The notes under the pieces were generated by a model that saw nothing but the letters and a program-made list of their open reading frames with translations, was not told where the DNA came from and made no database searches. Below, in pieces: positions 1 to 7,576 of a stretch of DNA of 64,000 bases (position 1 is its first letter; the number at the start of each line of letters is the position of its first letter). This DNA is from Streptomyces antioxidans (GTDB lineage: Bacteria > Actinomycetota > Actinomycetes > Streptomycetales > Streptomycetaceae). Location of the stretch: assembly GCF_000968685.2 (NCBI RefSeq), contig NZ_LAKD02000043.1, positions 1 to 64,000 of the forward strand. The letters are read 5' to 3'. The position numbers were made by a program, and so were the translations under genes.

Positions 1-2573
1 GCCAGGGTGGGGTCGGGGCCGAGTTCGAGGAAGACGCCGGTTTCGGGTGCGATGTGGGTGATGGCGGGGTGGAAGTGGACGGGCTGGCGGATGTGTTGCG
101 CCCAGTAGCGGGGTGTGGTGATTTCCTCGTCGGCTGGTTGGCCGGTGAGGTTGCTGAGGATTGGGATGGTGGGTGAGTGGAAGGTCAGGCCATCGATGGC
201 CTGCGCGAAGGGTTCCAGGATGGGGTCCATCAGGGGGGAGTGGAAGGCGTGGCTGACGGTCAGTGTGCGGGTCTTGCGGCCCTTCGAGGCCCAGGTGGTG
301 CTGATGTCGGTGACGAGTTCAAGAGGGCCGGAGATGACGGTGTTGGTGGGGGTGTTGAGGGCGGCGATGCTCACTTGGTTGTCGTGTGCGGCAAGATCTT
401 CGGCAAGTTCCTCAGCCGTGGCGGTGATGGTGGCCATGCCTCCGCCGTCGGGGAGTCTTCCCATGAGGGTGGCGCGGGTGGCGACGAGGTGGCAGGCGTC
501 GGGGAGGTCGAAGACTCCGGCGATGTGGGCGGCGGCGATTTCGCCGATGGAGTGGCCGATGACGGCGCCGGGGCGTACGCCGAGCGAGTCGAGGAGTCGT
601 GCCAGGGCGATGTGTAGGGCGAACAGTCCGGCTTGGGCGTAGGTGGTGTGGTCCAGCAGCGCCGCCTGCTCGGGGTCGGTTTCGAAGACCACCTGCCGTA
701 GCGGGTGTTGGAGATGCGGGTCGAGGAGGGCGCACACCTCGTCGAAGGTTTCGGTGAAGACGGGGAAGTGGTCGTAGAGTTCGGCGCCCATGCCGGGGCG
801 TTGGCTGCCCTGTCCGCTGAAGAGGAACACGGTTTGGCCGGTGGCCTCGGCGGCCGTGCCGGGGTGCACCAGGCCCGGATGTGGTTCCCCGGCGGCCAGT
901 GCCTCCAGCCCCGCGACCAGCTCCTCGCGGTCCTGGCCGATGACCACGGCCCGGTGGTCGAAGAGCGTCCTGGAGCGCAGCAGGGACCATCCCACATCGG
1001 TGACACTCACGCCGGGGTCGGCGTGCACCCGTTGGGTCAGCGCCCGCGCCTGGCCCCGTAGCGCCTCCGTACCGCGCGCCGACACCACCCACGGCACCGG
1101 CCCACCCACCGACTCCACCAGTTCCCCCGAACCGACCGCCGCCCCCGGCTGCGCCTCAGTGCCCCCCTGTGCCATTGCGACCCCCTCGGGGGCCTGCTCC
1201 AGGATCAGATGGGCGTTGGTCCCGCTGATGCCGAACGACGAGACCCCCGCCCGCCGCGGATGCTCGCCCCGGGGCCACTCCCGCGCCTCGGTCAGCAGAT
1301 GGACATCGCCCGTGCTCCAGTCGACATGGGGGGTCGGTTCGTCGATGTGCAGTGAGGCGGGCAGCACCCCATGGCGCATGGCCATCACCATCTTGATGAC
1401 CCCGGCCGCGCCCGCGGCCATCTGTGCGTGCCCGATGTTGGACTTGATGGACCCCAGCCACAGCGGATGCCCCTCGGGCCGCTCCTGCCCATACGTGGCC
1501 AGCAGCGCCTGGGCCTCGATCGGGTCGCCCAGCGGCGTACCCGTACCGTGTGCCTCTACCGCGTCCACATCGGACGCGGACAGCCGGGAGTTGGCGAGCG
1601 CCTGCCGGATCACCCGCTGCTGGGAGGGCCCGTTGGGCGCCGTCAGGCCGTTGCTCGCGCCGTCCTGGTTGACCGCCGTGCCCCGGATCACGGCCAGCAC
1701 CCGGTGGCCGTTGCGGCGCGCGTCCGACAACCGTTCCAGTAGCAGGACGCCCACGCCCTCGGCCAGGGTCATGCCGTCGCTGTTGGCCGAGAACGCCTTG
1801 GACCTGCCGTCCGGCGCGAGCCCCCGCAGCTCGCTGAAGCCGATGAACGGTGCCGTCGAGGACATCACGGCCACGCCCCCGGCGAGCGCCATTTCGCATT
1901 CGCCCTGCCGGATCGCCTGGCAGGCCAGATGCATGGCGACCAGGGAGGAGGAGCACGCGGTGTCCACCGTCATCGCGGCGCCCTCCAGACCGAGGGTGTA
2001 CGCCACCCGGCCGGACACCACACTGGCGGAGTTGCCGATGGTGAAGTAGCCCGCCGAGCCCTCGGGCACCTGGGAGGCGTCGGAGCAGTAGTCGAGGTGA
2101 TCGCAGCCGATGAAGGTGCCGGTCCGGCTGCCCCGCAGCGACTCAGGATCGACCCCGGCGTGCTCGATGGCCTCCCAGGACGCCTCGAGGGCCAGCCGCT
2201 GCTGCGGCGCCATCCCCAGGGCCTCGCGGGGGCTGATGCCGAAGAATGCGGCGTCGAATCCCGCGGGGTCGTCGATGAAGCCGCCCTCGCGCGCATAACT
2301 CGTCCCAGGATGGTCCGGGTCTGGGTGGAGGAGATTCTCCAGATCCCAATTGCGGTCGGTGGGGAGTTCCGAAATGGCGTCCCGCTCCGCGGCGACGAGT
2401 TCCCACAGCTCTTCTGGGGACCGTACGGCTCCGGGGAAGCGGCAGGACATTCCCACGATGGCGACCGGTTCATGCCCCGCGGACTCGACATCCTTCAGAC
2501 GGCGCTGTGTCTGCCGGAGATCCGCCGTCACCCGCTTCAGATAGTCGAGCAGCTTCTCTTCATCGCTCACCAT
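1..2573 (-). CDS. modular type I polyketide synthase, N-terminal part (docking-KS-AT), truncated by window edge
   Basis: The ATG at 2573 opens a frame that runs without a stop to base 1, about 857 residues. Residues 1-33 form a charged amphipathic helix of the N-terminal docking type, so this subunit should receive its chain from another PKS protein rather than start the assembly line. The ketosynthase starts near residue 34 (EPVAIVGMSCRFPG). It carries the active-site Cys in DTACSSS (about residue 206) and the two catalytic His in EAHGTGT (about 343) and KSNIGH (about 381), so it should be an active extender KS. The acyltransferase has GQGSQ near residue 585, GHSIGE near 677 and HAFHS near 775. 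GHSIG plus HAFH is the usual malonyl-CoA signature. Reducing domains, ACP and stop lie left of base 1. The product cannot be inferred. Confidence 0.95.
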   Translation of the reverse strand, partial: MVSDEEKLLDYLKRVTADLRQTQRRLKDVESAGHEPVAIVGMSCRFPGAVRSPEELWELVAAERDAISELPTDRNWDLENLLHPDPDHPGTSYAREGGFIDDPAGFDAAFFGISPREALGMAPQQRLALEASWEAIEHAGVDPESLRGSRTGTFIGCDHLDYCSDASQVPEGSAGYFTIGNSASVVSGRVAYTLGLEGAAMTVDTACSSSLVAMHLACQAIRQGECEMALAGGVAVMSSTAPFIGFSELRGLAPDGRSKAFSANSDGMTLAEGVGVLLLERLSDARRNGHRVLAVIRGTAVNQDGASNGLTAPNGPSQQRVIRQALANSRLSASDVDAVEAHGTGTPLGDPIEAQALLATYGQERPEGHPLWLGSIKSNIGHAQMAAGAAGVIKMVMAMRHGVLPASLHIDEPTPHVDWSTGDVHLLTEAREWPRGEHPRRAGVSSFGISGTNAHLILEQAPEGVAMAQGGTEAQPGAAVGSGELVESVGGPVPWVVSARGTEALRGQARALTQRVHADPGVSVTDVGWSLLRSRTLFDHRAVVIGQDREELVAGLEALAAGEPHPGLVHPGTAAEATGQTVFLFSGQGSQRPGMGAELYDHFPVFTETFDEVCALLDPHLQHPLRQVVFETDPEQAALLDHTTYAQAGLFALHIALARLLDSLGVRPGAVIGHSIGEIAAAHIAGVFDLPDACHLVATRATLMGRLPDGGGMATITATAEELAEDLAAHDNQVSIAALNTPTNTVISGPLELVTDISTTWASKGRKTRTLTVSHAFHSPLMDPILEPFAQAIDGLTFHSPTIPILSNLTGQPADEEITTPRYWAQHIRQPVHFHPAITHIAPETGVFLELGPDPTL

Positions 2574-2614
2574 GGTCGGCCACCCCCACTTCCCTCGGTC
2601 CGGAATGCTGAACG

Positions 2615-3310
2615 CTATTGGCGGCGGCAGTCGTAACTGCCTTGCAAGGTACTTCCGTCGGGGAAGGTGAAGCTCGTGGTGTCCTTGAAATGCCCTGGCC
2701 CGAGCACCTGATAGTCATCCCTAAGGTCCAGCTTCACGCCCGTTGTCTCCCCCGATGCGTTCGGGTTGATCACTTGGGTGAGGGGGCCCTTGAATATCAG
2801 ATGGCCGTCCTTCCAGCCGGGCGAGGTGTAGTTCCCCGAGGAACCCCAGTTGTCGTGGTACTGGGTGATGAATGTCCGGTCCACGGGATTCCAGCCGAAG
2901 GACGAACGGCCCACCACGCCCCCGGGTTCGAGCGTGGCGTCCGTGTAGAGGTAATGCCCGCCCAGCGCCCGCTTGGTGTTCAGCTTCAGCACCGCGGGCT
3001 TTCCGCCGGGCGGTGGGGTGTAGTCACAGGTGTGGGAGCCGAGCAGAAAGTCCAGATCGCGGATCTGCGGGGGAGCGGGGAGCGGATTTCTGCCGCGCGG
3101 CGGTTCGGCTCTGGTATCGGGCTCGGCGTTCACGGGGGAGACGGTGAGCGCGATCAGGCTCAGGGCGGCCATACCCACGACACCGGCGGGGATCTGCCGG
3201 GTCCACCTTCTCCGCCGGGCCGCGCCCCGCGCTTCCCGTTCCCGTTCCCGTTCCCGTTCCCGTTCCCGTTCCCGTTCCCGTTCCCGTTCCTCCGAGCTTT
3301 CGGTACGCAC
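2615..3310 (-). CDS. small secreted protein with Glu-Arg repeat before its signal peptide
   Basis: I place the start at the GTG at 3310 because GGGAG (3321-3317) lies 6 nt ahead of it. The frame stays open upstream to a TTG at 3409, but those residues look non-coding. The 231-residue product begins with a Glu-Arg tract encoded by a hexanucleotide repeat, then a basic stretch (ARGAARRRRW), a hydrophobic segment (IPAGVVGMAALSLIALTV) and a likely cleavage after PVNA. The mature part (IRDLDFLLGSHTCDY..., SFGWNPVDRTFITQYHDNWG) looks like a small beta-rich domain. The LDFLLG opening recalls DUF1579-type proteins, but I would not name it. Two Cys (in HTCDY and YDCRRQ) could pair. It sits 41 bp upstream of the PKS on the same strand and may be cotranscribed with it. 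Confidence 0.7.
   Translation of the reverse strand: MRTESSEEREREREREREREREREREARGAARRRRWTRQIPAGVVGMAALSLIALTVSPVNAEPDTRAEPPRGRNPLPAPPQIRDLDFLLGSHTCDYTPPPGGKPAVLKLNTKRALGGHYLYTDATLEPGGVVGRSSFGWNPVDRTFITQYHDNWGSSGNYTSPGWKDGHLIFKGPLTQVINPNASGETTGVKLDLRDDYQVLGPGHFKDTTSFTFPDGSTLQGSYDCRRQ
3233..3286. repeat. hexanucleotide microsatellite, nine perfect TTCCCG units
   Basis: Nine perfect tandem copies of TTCCCG on the + strand run from 3233 to 3286, with a decayed unit after them. Read on the - strand in the secreted protein gene they encode alternating Glu and Arg. Because the unit is 6 nt, copy-number change would alter length but never frame. Confidence 0.95.
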
Positions 3311-3569
3311 ACTCGACTCCCAACCGTCAATCGGGCGTTGACCTGCGGCTGAGCCGCTTGAGCGGCGGCCTGTCCGGCATATGGCGACCATCATTTGTGC
3401 CGTCACCAAAGTGGGCCTAACGCCCGGCTTGGCCTGCTCGTCGATGGCGAACCGATACCAAATGGGGTGCGGCGAAAAGCGGCGTACTGGCCTCGCGTTA
3501 GCCCAGCTTTAGCCCGCCCGCCGACCATGAATGCCGACCGTGGCGATGAGGGCGATGAGGAGGATGACG

Positions 3570-4952
3570 ATGGGCGGCTGGCCGGAGCTGGAGAAGTACA
3601 TCGATCGGGCCCCCACCTCGAAGGAGATGATGGCCTGGATCGAGCTGATCGTCAGCCAGGGCATTCGCCGGGCGGGCTATCCGGCCGACGGCTGGACCGA
3701 GGAGTGGGCCGCCGAACAATTCCGGGAGACCGGCCTGGCGGACGTACGGCTGGAGCCGCTGGACACGCCCATCTGGCGGCCGCGGTCCGCCACCTTCGAG
3801 ATCTGGCCCACCGGGCGACCCGATGAGGCCATCCGCTTCCAGGGACTCGCCCTGCCGTACACCACCCCGACCGAGGGCACCGAGGGCCCGTTGGCGCGGA
3901 TGGAGAACGGGGAGGTGCGGGGCTCCATCGCGGTCCAGGAGATCGGCTTTACTCAGCTGCCGCAGACCGAGGTGGAGGCCCGGGCCACGGGCTCCTACGA
4001 CCCCGAGGGCGTGTTCCCCGACCTCGTCCAGACCGTGCCCTTCGACCTCCCCCATGTGCTGGACTTCGACATCGCCATCAAGGACGGCGCCACGGCCTAT
4101 GTCGGCCTGCTCACCGGACTGCCCTGGGAGACCAGCGACTTCTACTGGCCGTATGACGCCGAACGGCGCCCCATCCCCGGCATCTGGCTGAGCGGCGCGG
4201 ACGGGCAGCGGGTCCGCGAGCTGATGACGTCGGGGGAGTGCGAGGGCCGGATCGTCTCCGATGCCACCATCACCGAGGAGACCACCCACAATGTGGTGGG
4301 CACCCTGCCCGGCGCCTCCGATCACTGGGTGATCGTCGGCTCACACCACGACGGCCCCTGGGCATCGGCGGTGGAGGACGCCTCCGGGGTCGCGCTCGTC
4401 CTGGCGCAGGCCACGTTCTGGGCGTCGGTGCCACAGGAACTGCGGCCGCACAACATGCTGTTCGTGCTGACGTCCGGCCATATGGCGGGCGCCGCGGGCA
4501 CCCAGGCGTTCATCGCGGCGCACCCGGAGCTCTTCCCCCGGGTCGTCCTCGAAATGCATCTGGAACACGCCGCCCGCCAGGCGGAGGTGGTCGACGGCGA
4601 GGTCGTGCCCACCGACCATCCCGAGGTCCGCTGGTGGTTCACCACCCAGGCGCCCCAGTTGGAGCAGCTGGTGGCCGACTCCCTCGCGGCGGAGGACCTG
4701 CGCCGCTCGTGGATCCTGTCGCCGACCGCCTTCGCGCCGAACCCGGCCACCGACGGCGCCTACTTCTACTACACGGGTGTGCCACTGGTGCAGCTGATCA
4801 CCACGCCCATGTACATCTTCGATCCGCGGGACACCCCGGACAAGGTGGACGAGCGGAGCCTGGTGCCGCTCACCAGGGGGGCGGCGCGGATCATCGCCGG
4901 TACGGCGGGCTGTGAGCCCGACACCCTCAGGGTGCCGATCGACGGGGCGTAG
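3570..4952 (+). CDS. M28-like metallopeptidase family protein with altered active site
   Basis: The ATG at 3570 follows AGGAGG (3558-3563) by 6 nt, giving 460 residues (MGGWPELEKYIDRAP...). An in-frame ATG at 3531 lacks such a site. No signal peptide is visible, so it is probably cytoplasmic. The middle has VIVGSHHDGPWASAVEDASGV, which matches the H-x-D and D-N-x-S-G zinc-ligand region of M28 aminopeptidases. Where M28 enzymes normally have the catalytic and metal-binding Glu-Glu pair, this protein reads TSGHMAGAAGT. It also has VLEMHLEH where the next acidic ligand is expected. By eye the catalytic Glu is missing, so it may be a non-peptidase relative. Convergent with the M6 protease, separated by a strong hairpin. 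Confidence 0.75.
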   Translation: MGGWPELEKYIDRAPTSKEMMAWIELIVSQGIRRAGYPADGWTEEWAAEQFRETGLADVRLEPLDTPIWRPRSATFEIWPTGRPDEAIRFQGLALPYTTPTEGTEGPLARMENGEVRGSIAVQEIGFTQLPQTEVEARATGSYDPEGVFPDLVQTVPFDLPHVLDFDIAIKDGATAYVGLLTGLPWETSDFYWPYDAERRPIPGIWLSGADGQRVRELMTSGECEGRIVSDATITEETTHNVVGTLPGASDHWVIVGSHHDGPWASAVEDASGVALVLAQATFWASVPQELRPHNMLFVLTSGHMAGAAGTQAFIAAHPELFPRVVLEMHLEHAARQAEVVDGEVVPTDHPEVRWWFTTQAPQLEQLVADSLAAEDLRRSWILSPTAFAPNPATDGAYFYYTGVPLVQLITTPMYIFDPRDTPDKVDERSLVPLTRGAARIIAGTAGCEPDTLRVPIDGA

Positions 4953-4966
4953 CAGTCCCGCTGAAC

Positions 4967-5002
4967 GGGGACGGCCCGCCGTATTCCCGGCGGGCCGTCC
5001 CC
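4967..5002. terminator. bidirectional hairpin terminator
   Basis: Perfect 15-bp inverted repeat GGGGACGGCCCGCCG (4967-4981) and its complement (4988-5002) with a 6-nt loop, lying between two convergent genes. No T-tract, as is usual in Streptomyces. Confidence 0.85.
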
Positions 5003-5009
5003 CGTTGCC

Positions 5010-7046
5010 CTACCGGCGGCCCGACACCCGGCACAGCGCCGTGGCCGTTCGGTGCGGATCGCTCTCGGAGCGGGCGGTGAGGACGACCGCGCCCCGCCGC
5101 TCGGCACCCTTCCGCGCGGCCACGGCCACCTCCACGTCCACCGAGCCACCGGCCCTGGCGGTGGCGAGGCGGTTGGGCAGCCAGGCGGACCAGCCGCGGC
5201 CGACGGCCTTCGCCGACAGCCGGTAGACATCCGAGTCCACCGATGTGGCCGGAGTCTTCGCCCGGTCCCCGGTGGCGCGCCCGGTGTTGGTGAGGCCGAA
5301 GGTGCACACGGCCCGGGAGCGGGAGGGGTCCCCCTTGGCCGTACCGCGGTGCAGGGCCACTCCGCGGCGCTGCGGTCCGGCGCCGTCCAGGGACTTCACG
5401 GCGATGGTGTACGAGAGCACTCCGGACCTGTCGCGCTTGAGGTCGAGCACATAGAAGTGCAGCCGGTTGGCCCGGTCGGTGTACTCGTACTGGCTGCCTG
5501 AGTCGGCCCCGGCGTGGAAGAGCGCATCGCTGAGCTGCCGGTAGTCACCCATGGTGATCTTCTGGGTGGTGCCGTCGGGGCGCTCGAAGTCCACCATGTC
5601 GATGTCCTCGGGGTGGGCGTCGACCACCCAGGCGAACGGTGCCCGGTCCTGGTCCTTGGTCTTGGCCAGCAGCACCCCGTGGTCCGGGGTGAACGAGTCC
5701 ATGCCCATGCGGTCGACGACCTCGACGGTGTAGTTGTCGTAGCCGCCGCCGTCACACAGCGGGTCCGTGGCGTTGTCGCAGGGCCCCGACAGATCGCCGC
5801 CGCCCATGGCGATGTTGACCCCGGAGAGCCCCTGCTCGCCCGGTGGCGCCGAGCGTGCGGTCACCCGGGCCACGACCAGGCCGGAGCTCTTCAGCGCGGC
5901 GCGGTCCAGCCGCAGCACGTTCTTCTCGTCCACGATGCCGAGCTTCAGCTTGTCGCGCAGCACATGCTGGGAGCCCATCGAGCCCCCGGCCGTGGCGGGG
6001 ATCCGCCACCGGGTGTGGGGACCGCCGGGGCCGTTGAAGGAGCCGCGGGAGAGCATGCTCCAGATGCCGGTGTACGCACGGCTGAGCGGGGTGCCGTACG
6101 GGTTGTTGTAGTTGTCCCCGATGCCCAGGATGTGGCTGAGCTCATGGGCGTACACGGCCATGCCGGAGCTCTCGGCCTGCACCGATGACCCGTCGGCGGC
6201 GTTGGGCCAGATACGGGCCGCGGCCTGCCAGGACGTCCACGGCACGTAGCGGGTCCGGGCGGAGTTGTCGCCCGTGGGGGCCGGTGGTCCCCAGGCGGCG
6301 GGTATGTCCGGTGCGCCCGGGAACTTCATCGGGCCGAACTCCTGCCAGGTGGACGACTCGTCCTGTCCGGCGGTGAGGTAGAAGACGAAGTCGAAGGAGT
6401 CCGCCTTGCCTGCGCCGACATCGGCCACCCAGGCGGCCCTGCCGTCCTCCCGGATGTTCTTGCCACAGGTGTCTCCGGGCGGGCAGGCGCCCGGGTTCAT
6501 CGAGTCCTCGACGCCGTACTGATGGGACCGGCCCGGCATGCGGTACACACCGAAGGCGGTCAGATCGACACCGATGCGGCCGCCGGAGTCCTCCATCCAG
6601 TACTCGTTGATGGTGTGACCGTTGTTCAGCGGCCCAGGTGTGTTGAGGAAGTCCTGGTAGAAGCGCGGAAGCCGGGCGCGAGGGACATCGGAGGCGCTGG
6701 GCTGCGGATTGCCGAACAGCGTGGACCCGGGCGGTTGGCCGACCGTGAACTCCTCGTCCGGATAGTCCAGGAGCACCAGCGCACCCTTGAAGGTGCGCTG
6801 GGTGGGCTTGACGGCGGGGTCCGCCCAGTCGGTACCGGGGACCGCGCGGTAGTCGGCCCAGGTCATGTCGTCGGGGTTGCGCCAGTGCTGCGGATCGATC
6901 GGCCGCACCGGCGACGGCCGGGCGGGGGCGGCCGACGGTGTGCCGTCGGGGGTGGCCCGGGCGGGCCCGGCGGCGATGGCCGCCGCGGTGGCGAGGACGG
7001 CGGCGACGACGGTCAACCGGCCGACGGGTCTTCGGGGGAGGATCAA
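5010..7046 (-). CDS. secreted M6-family zinc metalloprotease (immune inhibitor A-like)
   Basis: The 678-residue protein starts at a TTG (7046) preceded by GAGG 6 nt upstream. Residues 1-32 are a signal peptide (PRRPVGR, then a hydrophobic alanine-rich core, cleavage near ARA/TPDG). The zincin motif HELSHILGIGD at about residues 301-311 is the HExxHxxGxxD form used by M6 peptidases. It is followed by a Met-turn-like stretch IWSMLSRGSFNG and a bulky C-terminal region likely made of beta domains. Paired Cys (CPPGDTC, CDNATDPLC) fit an exported protein. It is a predicted extracellular protease acting on proteins or peptides. It appears to be a single-gene transcript, convergent with the M28-like gene. 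Confidence 0.9.
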   Translation of the reverse strand: MILPRRPVGRLTVVAAVLATAAAIAAGPARATPDGTPSAAPARPSPVRPIDPQHWRNPDDMTWADYRAVPGTDWADPAVKPTQRTFKGALVLLDYPDEEFTVGQPPGSTLFGNPQPSASDVPRARLPRFYQDFLNTPGPLNNGHTINEYWMEDSGGRIGVDLTAFGVYRMPGRSHQYGVEDSMNPGACPPGDTCGKNIREDGRAAWVADVGAGKADSFDFVFYLTAGQDESSTWQEFGPMKFPGAPDIPAAWGPPAPTGDNSARTRYVPWTSWQAAARIWPNAADGSSVQAESSGMAVYAHELSHILGIGDNYNNPYGTPLSRAYTGIWSMLSRGSFNGPGGPHTRWRIPATAGGSMGSQHVLRDKLKLGIVDEKNVLRLDRAALKSSGLVVARVTARSAPPGEQGLSGVNIAMGGGDLSGPCDNATDPLCDGGGYDNYTVEVVDRMGMDSFTPDHGVLLAKTKDQDRAPFAWVVDAHPEDIDMVDFERPDGTTQKITMGDYRQLSDALFHAGADSGSQYEYTDRANRLHFYVLDLKRDRSGVLSYTIAVKSLDGAGPQRRGVALHRGTAKGDPSRSRAVCTFGLTNTGRATGDRAKTPATSVDSDVYRLSAKAVGRGWSAWLPNRLATARAGGSVDVEVAVAARKGAERRGAVVLTARSESDPHRTATALCRVSGRR

Positions 7047-7190
7047 GGCTCACCTCGTGTCGGGCGTCTCGGAGCTCAGACATGACAAGCCGTGCGAGCG
7101 GTATGCCTACGGCTGCCCAAAAGGTAGGACGGGGAAGGGAGAGGCGCCAGAGTGCGTCGGGGCGCCAGTGCGCCTGGGGACCTCCGAAGT

Positions 7191-7325
7191 GCCCCGGGGA
7201 TGCCGAAGTGCTTAGGGGCCGCGGATGTGCCCCGGGAATGCCGAAGTGCCTAGGGGCCGCGGACGTGCCTGGGGAATGCCGAAGCGCTCAAGAGATGCCG
7301 AAGTGTCCCGGGAATGCCGAAGTCG
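7191..7325. repeat. degenerate 38-bp tandem repeats in a 530-bp non-coding gap
   Basis: Units at 7191-7228 and 7229-7266 are both 38 bp and differ at only 3 positions. They start GCCCCGGGRATGCCGAAGTG and end in GGGGCCGCGGAYGT. Decayed copies of the ATGCCGAAG core follow to about 7325, and a partial copy precedes at about 7172. The 7047-7576 gap holds no convincing gene; it must contain the promoters of the M6 protease and the acyl-CoA synthetase. Confidence 0.8.
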
Positions 7326-7516
7326 GAGGACGGCTGACGGACCGGTCGGAAAGCGCGATAGCGTGTACCGGCCAACGGGAGCTGCCGCCGCCTGGGACTT
7401 CGCCAGCACAGCCCGGGAACAGCCCACCCCGGAAGGCGAGGTGCGCCCGCGCCCCCGAGGTGCGTCCGCGCTCGCCCGAAGCCGGGCACCGGCCCTCCTT
7501 CCGTCCGGCGCGATTC

Positions 7517-7565
7517 GTGGATACCAGCACACCCGTGGATACCAGCCACTTGTGGATACCAGCAC
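7517..7565 (+). promoter_or_regulatory. three direct repeats GTGGATACCAGC just upstream of the acyl-CoA synthetase
   Basis: GTGGATACCAGC occurs exactly at 7517-7528, 7535-7546 and 7552-7563, spaced 18 and 17 bp. The last copy ends 3 bp before the AGGAG ribosome-binding site (7567-7571) of the next gene. Each unit contains TGG-ATA-CCA, a short imperfect dyad. The position fits either an iterated operator or a repeated 5' leader element. No regulator gene adjoins it. Confidence 0.5.
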
Positions 7566-7576
7566 TAGGAGACCTC

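Noticed and set aside
3233..3286. Phase-variable on/off repeat
   Set aside because: A 6-nt unit cannot shift the reading frame; only length could vary.
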